Below are positions 32,401 to 36,260 of a stretch of 64,000 bases of DNA, piece after piece. The position numbers and the translations under genes were made by a program. Position 1 is the first letter of the stretch, and each line of letters begins with the position of its first letter. The notes below the pieces were generated by a model, which saw only the letters and a program-made list of their open reading frames with translations, ran no database searches and was not told the DNA's origin. The stretch comes from Prosthecobacter gellanilyticus (GTDB taxonomy: Bacteria; Verrucomicrobiota; Verrucomicrobiia; Verrucomicrobiales; Verrucomicrobiaceae): assembly GCF_007992435.1 (NCBI RefSeq), contig NZ_BKAG01000039.1:1-64000 (forward strand), given 5' to 3'.

Positions 32401-35297
32401 AAACGAATCGAGTTCGCAGCCACGGCTCCCGTGGTCGTGGTATTGGCATTGAGAAGATAGTTGGTGGTCGCTGAACCGGTCGCCGTCGGGAATGCTGTGC
32501 TCGAACCAAGTGCCGTGATGTTCGTGTTGGCAGCAGGGGTGGCGGCAAAGTCAATTGCCTCGCTCACCGGATCGGTGATGTAGGCGAAGCCACCAATGAT
32601 GCCGTTCACTCCTGTAGGCGGTGTGGCAAACTGGATGCCAGTGCCAGTGCCCGGTGCAAAATTGACCGTCGAACCCGTCGGCCGGGAAAACGTGAGGGTC
32701 GCTCCGCTCGAAATGGTCTGCGCCGCACTCACCACAAACTGGGTGCCGTTGGTGATGCTAGTGATGGTTGCTGCCGCGCTGCCGCCACCCAAGACCATGC
32801 CGACTGACAATCCTGCGGTGCTCGCCACGGTGATCGTGCTGGAGGCACTGGAGGCCGCCGTCGTCGCAATACTTGAACCCAGCGATGCGAAGTTCAGGAT
32901 CGTGGAACCGCTCGCGCCTGGCGTCACCTTGATAGTGCCCTGGCCAGCCACCAAGTTCAGAGGCCCGACCTGCTCTGTGCTTCCCGTAGAGAAGCCCTGA
33001 TACTCAAGAACGCCGCCAGCCCAGTTATTCAAGTTCAGCGCATCCGGAGCAAAGCCGACCGCGCTTCCATTGTTGATTACGTCCAGACCATTGCCGCTCC
33101 CCGCGCTTGGCTTGACCTGCAGAAGACCGCCCGAAACCGTGACATTTCCGGTAAAATTTGTCACTGCGCCAAAGGTGAGCGAGGTGGCCGCTGCAACAGC
33201 CGTGCTGATGTTGTTGTTGATGGTGATGCTGACACCAGGAGTGATGGCCGTGATCACCGAGCCGCCGGGAACGTTCGTGCCGGTGACGGACTGTCCCAGA
33301 ACAAGCCCGGTCGTGCTGGACATCGGGATCACTCCGGTATTCGTCGCGCTTGCTGCGGCACCGCTGTTGATGGCACCACCCGCCGCGTAGTTGGCAGCTG
33401 CCGGGCTGTAAAGCCAGGTGCCGCTGCCAATCTTAGCCAAGTTTGTGGGGTTGGCGGTGGTGTTGTTCTGGATGACACCATTGACCGTGTTCACAATGGC
33501 TGCGCCAGCGCTGCCGCCAAGGAACAACGTCTTCAGGCCAGCTCCGCCGGCCGCCACGTTGCTGCTCACGACAAGCGCGGTCGGCGCCGTGCCAGCCTGA
33601 TTGCCGAGCAGAACGCCAGCACCTGTGGTGCCGCTAAGATTGATCACCTTGGTCAGGGTCTCACCAGCACCGGTGCCGGAAGTGCCAAGATAGCTGACAG
33701 CACCAGCATTCAGCTGCACCGCGCCGCTCGCCGTCGTGGTGTTGAAGACACCGTAAGAATTGATGATCGCCGTGCCTGTGACGTTCGCGCTGCCGGTGAA
33801 AGTGCCCGCTGTGCCCTGAAGGGTCACCGTTCCTGTGCCGCCCTTGGTGAAAATATGCGCGCCACCACCCGTGCGCAGGAAGTTGCCGCTCAGGAGCGAG
33901 TCCGCATTGCCCTGAATCGCAAAGGTTCGCGTGGTGCCGTCGCCCTGGCTCCACATGGTCGGCGCGTTGATCGTCAGCAGGCCGCTGGAGTTGTTGTTGA
34001 TGGTGACGCCGTTGGCGCCGCCGCCGCTGAAGGTGTTGACGCCGTCACCCATCGTCGTGTTGTATCCGTCACGACCCGAAAGGTTGAATGTCACACCGAG
34101 GTTGGCGATGGCACGGCCAAAAGTGACTGTCTGATTCAGTCCGCTGCCACCCAGCGCACGGTTCACAAAGATCCCGCCCGTGTTATTGTCACGAAAACGG
34201 ATGTTGCGCGTGCTGAAGTCAGGGGTGTCGGTGTTGATTTCAAGAGTGCCGCCCACAAGGTCGATCGCCGTTGTTGAGGTGCTCAGGCCCAGCGCGGAAT
34301 TCGTTGAAACACGGATCGTGCCGGAATCAATGCGGGTGTCGCTCACATAGTTGTTGTTGGGGTTCTGCAGCCACAGGGTTGTGCCAATGTTAGTCCCCGA
34401 CTTGATAAAGCGGTCTGTGGACACGTTGCCGCCGGTGACCAGCCCACTGACGATAAAGTTGCCATTGCCGACCGTGGCAAAAGAGTTGCCTGTGGGGATG
34501 CCCAGGGTGCCGGAAAGGGTCAGGTTACCGTAGTTGTTGGCAACGTTGGCGGCCGAACCGTTTGCGAAGGCAAAGTTGCTCGAAATCGTGTTGTTGTAAC
34601 CAATGTTGACCAGTGCGGCCGTGGAGGAGTTCGCGTAGTTCAGCGCACGGCCTGCAAGGGCGAGGTTTTTATTGAAGGTCATGCTCCCAAGACCGCCCTG
34701 AAGAATCAACTGCCCGCCCGAATAGCCAGCCGCGCCATAGCCATTGACCGCAATCAGATTGCTGTTGCCAAGCTGTAACTGATTGGTGACAACCAAACCT
34801 CCTTGGTTCACAAGCGTGGTGCCGGAATAATTATTGGAGTTGTTGCTGAGCACTAGCACACCATTGCCCGTCTTGTACAAACCTGATGTTCCCGAGATCT
34901 GTGAACTGATGGTCGCCCGATCCCCCAGTTCCGTCACTTTGATTTCCCCGATTCCGCCCAAGGTCAGCACGTTTGATGCGAGGGTGTAACCCGTGGTGTT
35001 AAAAATCAGCCCGCCAGCCGTGATCGCTTCGGTCAAAGTGACGGTTCCAGGAGTGCCTCCGAAGATGGCAATGTTGTTATTGCCATTGGTCCAGAGGCCA
35101 CCACCATTCCATTGTGGGCTGGAGGTATTCCAGTTTCCGGCATTGCCATCCCAGGTGAAATCAGCACCACGGACCTGCACACTCCAAAGCGCCAGCTGCG
35201 CCAGGAGAACGGACGAGACCATTTTTTTCCACAGAGGCTGGCGCAGGGTCCGTGTCAGGCGCTCTGGAATGGAGTTGGTTGGGTGACTGTTCTTCAT
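11391..35297 (-). CDS. Giant autotransporter-associated beta-strand-repeat protein with PEP-CTERM anchor
   Basis: About 7,968 residues. The start at 35297 gives a long signal peptide: a basic 30-residue n-region, then MVSSVLLAQLALWSVQVRGA. An in-frame start 48 codons upstream would spoil it. The body is rich in Gly, Thr, Asn, Ser and Ala. It contains at least 30 copies of the autotransporter-associated strand motif, typified by KTGAGTLTLSGANTYTG, which predicts a very long right-handed beta-helix. Larger supermodules repeat about every 3.6-4.7 kb. Near the C-terminus the WDTSAFVQYG segment leads into PEP-CTERM. There is no C-terminal beta-barrel, so type V secretion is unlikely; exosortase-dependent surface sorting is expected. 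The likely role is as adhesin or matrix fibre, by inference. It has its own terminator and faces a two-component system across a 963-bp divergent gap. Confidence 0.93.
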   Translation of the reverse strand: MKNSHPTNSIPERLTRTLRQPLWKKMVSSVLLAQLALWSVQVRGADFTWDGNAGNWNTSSPQWNGGGLWTNGNNNIAIFGGTPGTVTLTEAITAGGLIFNTTGYTLASNVLTLGGIGEIKVTELGDRATISSQISGTSGLYKTGNGVLVLSNNSNNYSGTTLVNQGGLVVTNQLQLGNSNLIAVNGYGAAGYSGGQLILQGGLGSMTFNKNLALAGRALNYANSSTAALVNIGYNNTISSNFAFANGSAANVANNYGNLTLSGTLGIPTGNSFATVGNGNFIVSGLVTGGNVSTDRFIKSGTNIGTTLWLQNPNNNYVSDTRIDSGTIRVSTNSALGLSTSTTAIDLVGGTLEINTDTPDFSTRNIRFRDNNTGGIFVNRALGGSGLNQTVTFGRAIANLGVTFNLSGRDGYNTTMGDGVNTFSGGGANGVTINNNSSGLLTINAPTMWSQGDGTTRTFAIQGNADSLLSGNFLRTGGGAHIFTKGGTGTVTLQGTAGTFTGSANVTGTAIINSYGVFNTTTASGAVQLNAGAVSYLGTSGTGAGETLTKVINLSGTTGAGVLLGNQAGTAPTALVVSSNVAAGGAGLKTLFLGGSAGAAIVNTVNGVIQNNTTANPTNLAKIGSGTWLYSPAAANYAAGGAINSGAAASATNTGVIPMSSTTGLVLGQSVTGTNVPGGSVITAITPGVSITINNNISTAVAAATSLTFGAVTNFTGNVTVSGGLLQVKPSAGSGNGLDVINNGSAVGFAPDALNLNNWAGGVLEYQGFSTGSTEQVGPLNLVAGQGTIKVTPGASGSTILNFASLGSSIATTAASSASSTITVASTAGLSVGMVLGGGSAAATITSITNGTQFVVSAAQTISSGATLTFSRPTGSTVNFAPGTGTGIQFATPPTGVNGIIGGFAYITDPVSEAIDFAATPAANTNITALGSSTAFPTATGSATTNYLLNANTTTTGAVAANSIRFADGASLTLGTGNLTITSTGTTAVGGILHDNANGASVISGQNILVSAANQELAIITGGKGAAANTLTISSVITGNNTTTAGTGGVTKAGTGTLILSGANTYTGTTTINEGTVRLGNANGLGGTNAGLMMRQGTTLDLNGFSVGSAGASSGLNAFNGAGIITNSAASGTALLRFGNNNTGGLFTGLITDGATAKIALVKAGTGTSVLSAANTFTGPVTILGGNLDLPNIANIGVASGIGAGDATDATSNAASLVFNGGNLRYVGTNSGGAVTATQTPSVSTNRLFTLAGSGGIYSFGSYGNITAARAGNNAALIFNNTADLAFSGAGVRTFTLGGDSTGDNEIRIRLRDNPNANEALSLTKADAGLWILNPLTSNTYSGATTISGGALQVAPQGAAVQGFSANSNLVLSGGVIQTSGSFTKTMGTGANQVQLTGGGFSASDSKLTVNLGGGTINLGTAPTAGSTIILSSTSAFADVELQNAINLGTAARTIQVDDNGNTGLDFAYVSGVISGGTGGTLNKTGSGTLIVGAANTYVGGTTITAGNLFVQSVGAAGDTATSLGTNVGGGALTLAGGQLFYVGTGEQTTRSISLTASATIDAGGSGPLVLTNFSNGNTTAKTLTIRGISIDGNTITSNLLDNTGALSVTKADGGVWELTGNNTFTGNLSINGGLIGVNAASGLGAPGTGAIVVSNGGIYSTNASSTLTIARALQIASNTQVAFTGSNPISVSSTITGNTGNPWTINNTITNPAGLTISGAFNSAETSTTRTLAITGTGNTTVSGILQGAGGGGGTVGLVINTASSATTTLTGGSPNLLAGSGELRQGILVLDKAGALGTAQTFDLNGGELRATATVGSGTFAGTARVNGSTAIVNGSNPITFSGSLGQLGGNRTLQNDITAGTGLTISGPVNLSVDATITARTLTLSGIGTTNISGIIRNDAAAGSTASNVTYSGTGALNLNGAAANSWTGTAIFQGGTTTVSNGATIGTTGAATVSQAILTLDNVGTNVLNRLGNRALTLNGATLNLTGNTAGTAEANTSGLTIGSGGSTINITNNGGTSSLSFSTLTMTAAGAALDVTGGVGTATTKLLFTTAPTLLPATTGILPRVTVSGSDFATYGANGIAAFTGYVTPANINSAGTTDTLKLDGTTTVGALTASRTINALAFDTGAPTVSNGGSSNGSVLTITSGGLLVKAGTQTLAARTALGAEGQFHVASGTTLNVTGILTGTAGLTKNLPGAMNITTPQFYAGTTTLNGGTTTLSTSNNTLFLNQTLVVNPGATLDLNGGNQVVGAFGGGNIPGSGGTITSAAAAVFSNNGNVAYGGGITGAITMNKFGGNTLTAESPLAYTGETWVTGGTLTLRDNATLLNTSAINVNFATLNLDSNASLQMANNNRVNDAAPITLRGGTITYQARFGVGSETLGAISLVEGASTINVNAANNAGSNLFNLAADLTIASLTRAAGTTANFTVNQGFGTSGNNNHLYITSTPTTLSNGMLGAWAIANATDFATYDPITGMGAFGYALARGYDTTFAPGNVTQFINNAAPTSQPISANTTTGALRLGGVSNNDITFASGSTMLTLETGGLLRSNQAAATTIGSFATRGVLTAGTTASPAELVIYSANTTATALAATGSTTAGSPVVTVPSNAVFSPGMTITGTNIPAGSYVVSVDSATQVTISQNATATGGSIAFTPGTANVIVHSVITNNAAGGAVTLVKSGAGTLNLSGNNTYTGGTIFNQGTVNLVGSGVVIPTGGVTLSGATLTMNTNAGQIAAGNSVTLNDSSTLNLVGNNSLVSLNFNNTGGTGTPTVNTGGSLTLTGATPVTVTSNNLGSVPTIAGTVTLSGTKTFNIGAIQVGSEVLSRISPSMNISAVINSTGSTTLVKTGAGLLQLSGANTFYGSLDLQNGGLLVGTSSAPTQGGAGLTSGPFGNASITAAAGTYFVTDASRSFGNNVAFAGTPIFDSTASTVWTLTLNGTLTGAGLAGPTPTIQVDNPFLTVALLGKIPNIGSITSFNKTGPGTLIFNATGYTGDFNASALGNQNQVQLLHDGDGTGSVQNIALPGNVIFDAGIVPNIVVNRAGGAIPFPTPANKIITPASISNIGTGLTVTNTNGYGLGYAGAVAFGSSPVFNVVNATNSNVTQGLYLSGNLTGTGFTKSGAGTMVINNATPANNTFTGNINITQGVVSVNADAQLGNAANLVVLNPSTGTSTLRATDTFTLNHTIQFAGTANTRTIEVSNGKTLTIGSAFDLNSGAGNAAVLTKADMGTLALNVNNPSWTGGINITQGAVLLDNNTLTNAAGTGTISVAPAAAAIGAALQLAGGVTISNPLNLQGTANQLYAGINFGGQLENVSGTNTYSGGIAMPFDATIGARTGSTLNITGLITATGSHRLQFNAEGNINVTGGETGILFGFDKYGAGTLTINTAAFGGVMTTGGVQVHRGTLVLNGAGTTNSAGAVNIVQSGATMRLDNSGTNTASRLTGRALTLQGGNFDFIANNSTELAGALIYDQGGNTINNGGSGTSSLTFASFAGAAGGTLNVTGTFGTATNFVKSTAAVTLTPATTGILNRVTVNGNELASYNATNGIVAFTGYSVATNILSATTTSTFKATPSTLNSLTGNATLNALTLNGTAAVGGLGGNPPSALTLTSGTILANGTGGAFLNVPIVTFAANEAIIHVQSGQTLTVNSGMNGSGGLSKNLTGNLIFNAPQFVSGTTYVNAGMLTLSGGNNTMLFNNGVAVNNGGTLELNGNSQFMAGLSSAAAGTGVGVVGGTVTNSSGTQSTLTINGNTNFGGVIAGNIFLNKTGTGSLNLQQPQTYTGPTLITGGSVTLSDFATLPNTNQPIEIRYGALNLTNNGTSFADHGNRVSDTAPITLVGGAIAITGRQASLSSETLGSITLAGGQNILTTSAGGTNINSIDVTIASLARTDNTSTIRFNATGALGSSNRLFITANPTLTNNIIGAWAISDREFASYDVNYGVGRLNDTGYAGYAGNGLNSNPLATDNVRFTNAGTTTLLGNTTANTLAFASQSTATVLNLGGNTLILQGGGLLMAQGTDNIDHSITNGNLTSGTLNNPSDFFIHHANLGGAGRTVTIGAAITNNGTGAVRTIFGSGQLGETVATGAVTLNGTNTYTGGTVINSGAITLGATGTLGSGGLTVKNGIFTQTAGGVIPSQALTLGGGASVTLAGNNSLTTLTIDNNGGSAPTVNPTGILTLTGAGGITVTTSSPGTIATIGTGTLDLNANATYPISIGAAVVNGVDTAPWQAGFNISALLQNGGIVKSGPGLLQLSNASSTFAGGVNVSAGGLVIGASSIGANLGDALISGPLGTGTVTMAANTTLVSTGAFAVTNDFVFQGNTTFNGTNNLTLNGNTILPSTWNATVTAPQTIVTIGNVINSLASDVINKGGLGTLNVGNYNGTINIAGGLIFSADGNQLGTPQSLALGGNLNLTADTAITVNRSGGAPNARNKTLQKVNLINNGSILAVNNLNGYGLEFTGTTSLTTGASHFSVTNASASNVVAGLTLSGVVSDTSGFSMVKSGLGTLAFTNSGNTFGGVGATIDVLNGVLAADSDGALGNSANTITLDGDGALGTAFRATGTFTTGRTFILNTVNNAFEVTVGNVLSLTAPFSLSAPTNTLIKNDNGVLAINANNSTMTGAVTINAGAIRALNNSALGSGTITIANATGAALQLSGGVTVSNPFTLTATSTGINNGGIIESVSGVNTYSGAITQTSGAAATYGAQSGSTLNLTGTYNAPGANSITFAGAGTVNLQTALNNGGTFNKLGNGILNINVANPALAASQTVNLFGGTTTLAGPGTLGPVGAATGTLTVDVGATLTLDNRTAALGGTGINVNDRFGTTRNITFRGGNFNLVGNETVNTTETFATPTMARGLSVITVTAQTGAQANLLFTTSSQSTGFAAAQNNGTGPTGTSVLFRGTNLGQAAANGVATVRNSGSTNGFQFNGQGGANGSNTKGILPWALIDSSATGSGTSFATGDGTAFTTAILRPLAAGEYGTANTITANQNVLLNSGATTNISATIAPNSLTIDASANTGSTNPFAQLSLSSGGILVRSGSTSTIGGAVINQPAGNSPLNIWTVGDLSITSSLIGGNGTANGAVGFVKAGAGTLTLSTPTTTTTGLAALTGLSTGINNYSGQLVINQGTLKLNGGTNTIQANNFMAINGGTLDLNGNTQQILSLFTDGTVSGAGGIITSSTGTGNFVVNQDATNRNWAGSIQDSVNFVRSGQAILTIYSPQTYTGTTVINGGATTLRDDASFSGTSGIDINFASLTLDNNTSTTDLSNRIRDAAAITLRGGTLAFQGRVQTASSEQVGVVTLAQGNSFLNSTVGGTGINSADLMLAGLNRTTGGGTVNFTAATGGQIGSSARIMISEINGVSTATLGGGLVNEIIGGWAVIGTSDFATYVPGLGVAAMGATGALQYSNPTSVPSTIATAATTDNVSINAPVTGNILSVPNDQMINSLRVGNIATQTVNIAAGKTLTLSSGGLLFFSTAQQNIGSAVNQGSLTSGGPELFVYSQGTGPHVINSVITGSGMTLIKSGANTVTLAGTNTYTGGTVVNQGVLNVATTSLIPLATIPANGLVISGGTATMNAAGAIAAGNIVTLNGGGSVLNLFGDNTITGLVFNNIGGGASNVQINTFAQPATGGSGATGVLTIGSDGIVATSANVTNSNIIVGRVDFGTTMKTLNIAPITVNGVQPAPLLASLALQSIVGSTGGINKTGNGVLQFNAQAHYSGPTQVTTGGIRTGVTNGGSRLSALTLGAGTHFNLNGLATTWGSLAGSGTVFNSSTTAATVTFGFDNTSTTFSGQIARFSDAVVGSTALQKIGTGVMSMTSAQSFATGSTGAITINGGELNYTGAGKAFAGTAQSGGGTFNVNVGGTLRVNNSLASASNVNNRLGLNVAGTLNLQGGSLIIDGNGNDASNTVEVITTLDFTNGGGVITLNANAGSQLNLTVTTLAAEDGTGSGLIRGIGGTAAAAGNATLTITTPSLLGSQGTGATGTSTMAVRRDILADASATGVGTGFLVRDTVTGLYRALGGAAGLASTEYNLTQATWASTQNAGINAATTALPANRAANTLTIGGASTLSSALDSTTFGSYGPNGGLLALSLTINAALALDGSVADVNIGTLNGTAGTAWAIHTVGTAVMNLNGRFGLNNTAGILKAGAGTLNFNNQTLFTGTLAVNDGTVNLNSGAENTLVVTPTTGAAATNSLNVNGIGAVVDLKGNNQAVNVLLAVNPLPGNGGTVTNSSVTAATLTSIGGGTFSGQISGNLAFTRAGNNTTTLTTASTYTGVTVVRGGTLQLRDSGSIASTAGLSLNYGTLNWDNFGLNPNGNPNPVRIAANNPVTMLGSSFNINGAGSTDTTVALNSIAVTGGNNTINVLPYINEGSTVKLTIGALTRDNTNHSGINFNGFTTNNSSGVSTIGGQGLTQNGQVVINSIGQTVASAVTTAGSNIVTVPSTAGLYVGGLVTGTGLPANSRITAITSATTFTITTGTGVTAQSSTTLTASSPIINLSLTGGVTTAGSNIVTVPSTTGLFVGAPVTGTGIPANSFITGITGATTFTITTGTGVTAQSATTLTFNNLQNNLIGGWAVADGNTFATYVSGNGVFTNNGVSVMSQTTQGIVAPGFTGTDLSAALVTTGNYSDGGTTRTLAAGAQTANSIRLVPGAAQTITMPTTSTLALNVGMISNAAFLSTIAATDATNTISGTGTDLYFFVNQNVLQINAAIIGSAALVSNGPATLRLAPAFASNTYTGGTFVQNGTMTLQATSPFIAIPGNLTINNAAVTMSTTPNQIATTSVVSINGGGSLTLANYTTGPTQTLDSVIFSNEGGIGNPTLSLGTPTTATSTLVLSSATPITASNNSLATVPTISTGAATLTALQFSNANPVIMVNQGLGLTGLTIIAPITQNAGMTGAISKSGLGALALSGQSTFTTGLTLNQGSLILGANSTPTTVATPVTSGPLGTGTLTIAGGTTLLSDGTARTVSNPITVSGDFTVGGIVAGNGVVLNGTVDLGATGRTITVTSPAVNATLAGVISSTATGTALTKAGAGTLTLSNSSNVLGGAGIAVTGGILKLGVDNAIPNASPLAISAGAGFDLNAFNEAIQTISGTGFITNSGVAKTLTVGGTSATDTTTPNTVNSTFAGAIVAATPANLLLTKSGLGNLTLTGSGLSTYAGATTVVAGSLIGGADNAFSPNSIVTVGNTTTGTANLVATLDTGAFNQTIAGLVAATQTVGSSSTINVASGKTLTVNGNVTLGSNTSATDTTNVNFTGGGNLVVSATAGTFQVGGATGGTNTNAAIVNMSALASFTANLGSGGTFRIGDAANTTAVSTFGSSILTLAPVSSIAAGTLNIGESTAQNIVQTLKLGSTSNALNFNTINVGANTNRGIGNLSFATGTGTVTVRAFDGVSRAVMNLTNGSGATANPLASTVDLSGHNADLLLSTLTLAARSGGTTGGATSTFTFDTGTLDVTSTVMTSRTGATLTTGALASTINLGGGTASLGAVTMAINSVSIASTGAATATLNISGGSVTAASINMANAGNTGGTKVSTSTINITGGTLTMGGNITRTGGAGTENTTLTLNGGTLDMAGFNIGSATLIGSGSGSLNFQSGTLKNVGQINNGAVLTKTTAGTLIMEGANTYTGGTAINGGTLQVNSAGAIGSTGTVSFGGGTLQYTTNNTTDYSNRFSTAASQAVSIDTNSQAVTFATALTSTGGSLTKSGAGTLTTTAANTYSGATTVNGGVLQVGTTATAGTAALSGAGAVTVNAGATLTGTGSVAGAVTVQGAGTNIAVLTPGDNSGATNARLNLGSSLSIGANGQLQFQLTSATYNEAGNLGGYANALAFITDGANSSQVGLWNAVPTLGNSDFINVAGGLTINTSANPGTIGTVRLINNGYTPAYGDVFNLIDWAGAMGGGFNAGTGFTSGGILGDFDLPTLSGGFAWDTSAFVQYGVVVVVPEPGRALLMLLGLMALFFRRRRRD
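15538..32605 (-). repeat. Tandem supermodules inside the giant gene
   Basis: A landmark motif (G-A/G-W-A-x(4-6)-FATY-like) recurs at about 32571-32605 (diverged, GIIGGFAYITD), 27880-27930, 23486-23541, 19139-19195 and 15538-15592. The spacing is about 4.7, 4.4, 4.3 and 3.6 kb. A second landmark, best seen as ASYNATNGIVAFTGY, recurs at about 29010-29090, 24640-24700, 20390-20620 and 17210-17330. The order is kept, so the protein seems to have grown by duplication of blocks of 1,200-1,550 residues. Confidence 0.75.
15610..16012 (-). repeat. Tandem duplication of a 70-residue beta module in the giant gene
   Basis: Two adjacent copies share TTAGSNIVTVPST, GLxVGxxVTGTGxPANS and TTFTITTGTGVTAQS. 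More diverged single copies occur near 27340-27500, 32690-32880 and 33180-33330. The module interrupts the regular strand repeats and the two neighbouring copies are closely alike at DNA level, suggesting recent duplication. Confidence 0.8.
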
Positions 35298-36260
35298 GGC
35301 AGGAAAAGGGTCAGGGGAACGAAAATAGCGGGAAAGGTAAAGCGGGCAGGGAAACAACTCAGCGGCAGATCGGTTCGGCAAAAAAATCGGAAAAATCGAA
35401 AACGAACGAACCGCCATCTTGAACAGATGGCGGCAGCGCATGTCTCACGATGACTGGCCTACGGCTGGAAAAGGTCATAAACTCCTGATACACAGGGGAT
35501 AACCAACAGGGTGGAAGGATTTCCACAGACCGCGCCAGAGATTGTTTCAACAGCAATATTGGTTGGGCGACGGCTGACGATTAAAGTCATTTCAAGGTTG
35601 GAGACCAGATGTAAACACCTGTGAAGGGCAATTGCCAAGAAAAATCTTACACTCTGGCACGGTTTTACCGCCACACTTCCCAACCGCTGAAACTTTGAAG
35701 ATCAAGGGCTTATGCAGCCGCGATCACTTTAGACATATTAAAAGTCAGGATCGCCATTGCGACTCGGAGTCAGGCTCATCCAAACCTCCATTGTGGCGCT
35801 ATATGCTACACATTATTTTCTTAGTAGTGGCAGTCTCTAAACACATTTGATCGAGCTTATTCACCCCTTAAGATCAATGATTCAATCATCAAATCTATCC
35901 AAATCCATATTTATAACAGACTTTTGATTAGAATTAGTATCTAAATCTAAACCAACCAAAGTCGCCAGATGCAGCTCAGACAGGGGGGCCATTTTCCCCG
36001 CAGGCGCAGCTTTGTCGTGTCGGCGGGCCGGTTACGCCACTCCATGGCTGGCATGGCCACAAAAATCCCCCTTCGGCAAGCCTTGAAGGTGTTAATGGTG
36101 TCAAATAGAGCCCTGCTGAAGCCGATTTCCTCCTCCGAGGTAATCAGGAAGCTGAGCGGTCAGAATGGACCGACCTTCCCATATTATCCATGAAATATAG
36201 ATTTTATGAAAATTTTAGTGCTAGCATTCAGGGAAAGCTTACCTTTTGTCCTTCTTCAGG
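35298..36260. promoter_or_regulatory. AT-rich divergent promoter region
   Basis: This 963-bp gap separates the giant gene (minus) from the sensor kinase gene (plus). It is much richer in AT than its surroundings, especially 35700-35960 and 36180-36260. Short open frames exist (for example 35969-36193) but lack any family feature or clear ribosome binding site. It must hold promoters for both sides. I cannot place them with confidence. Confidence 0.55.
35411..35433 (-). promoter_or_regulatory. Leader stem-loop upstream of the giant gene
   Basis: A perfect 9-bp stem, CCGCCATCT / AGATGGCGG, with a 5-base loop sits about 114 bp before the start codon. On the minus strand it is followed by a T-rich stretch. 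It could be a leader attenuator or a stability hairpin. The T-run is interrupted, so termination is unproven. Confidence 0.45.

Noticed and set aside
35298..35441. A 48-codon N-terminal extension of the giant protein
   Set aside because: It would bury the signal peptide and includes the leader hairpin.
35969..36193. A 74-codon open frame as a small gene
   Set aside because: No recognised motif, no clear ribosome binding site, and odd residue composition.
35442..36260. Replication origin in the AT-rich gap
   Set aside because: Only imperfect DnaA-box-like matches (TTATCCATG and TTATCCCCT) occur and no dnaA, dnaN or gyrase genes are nearby.
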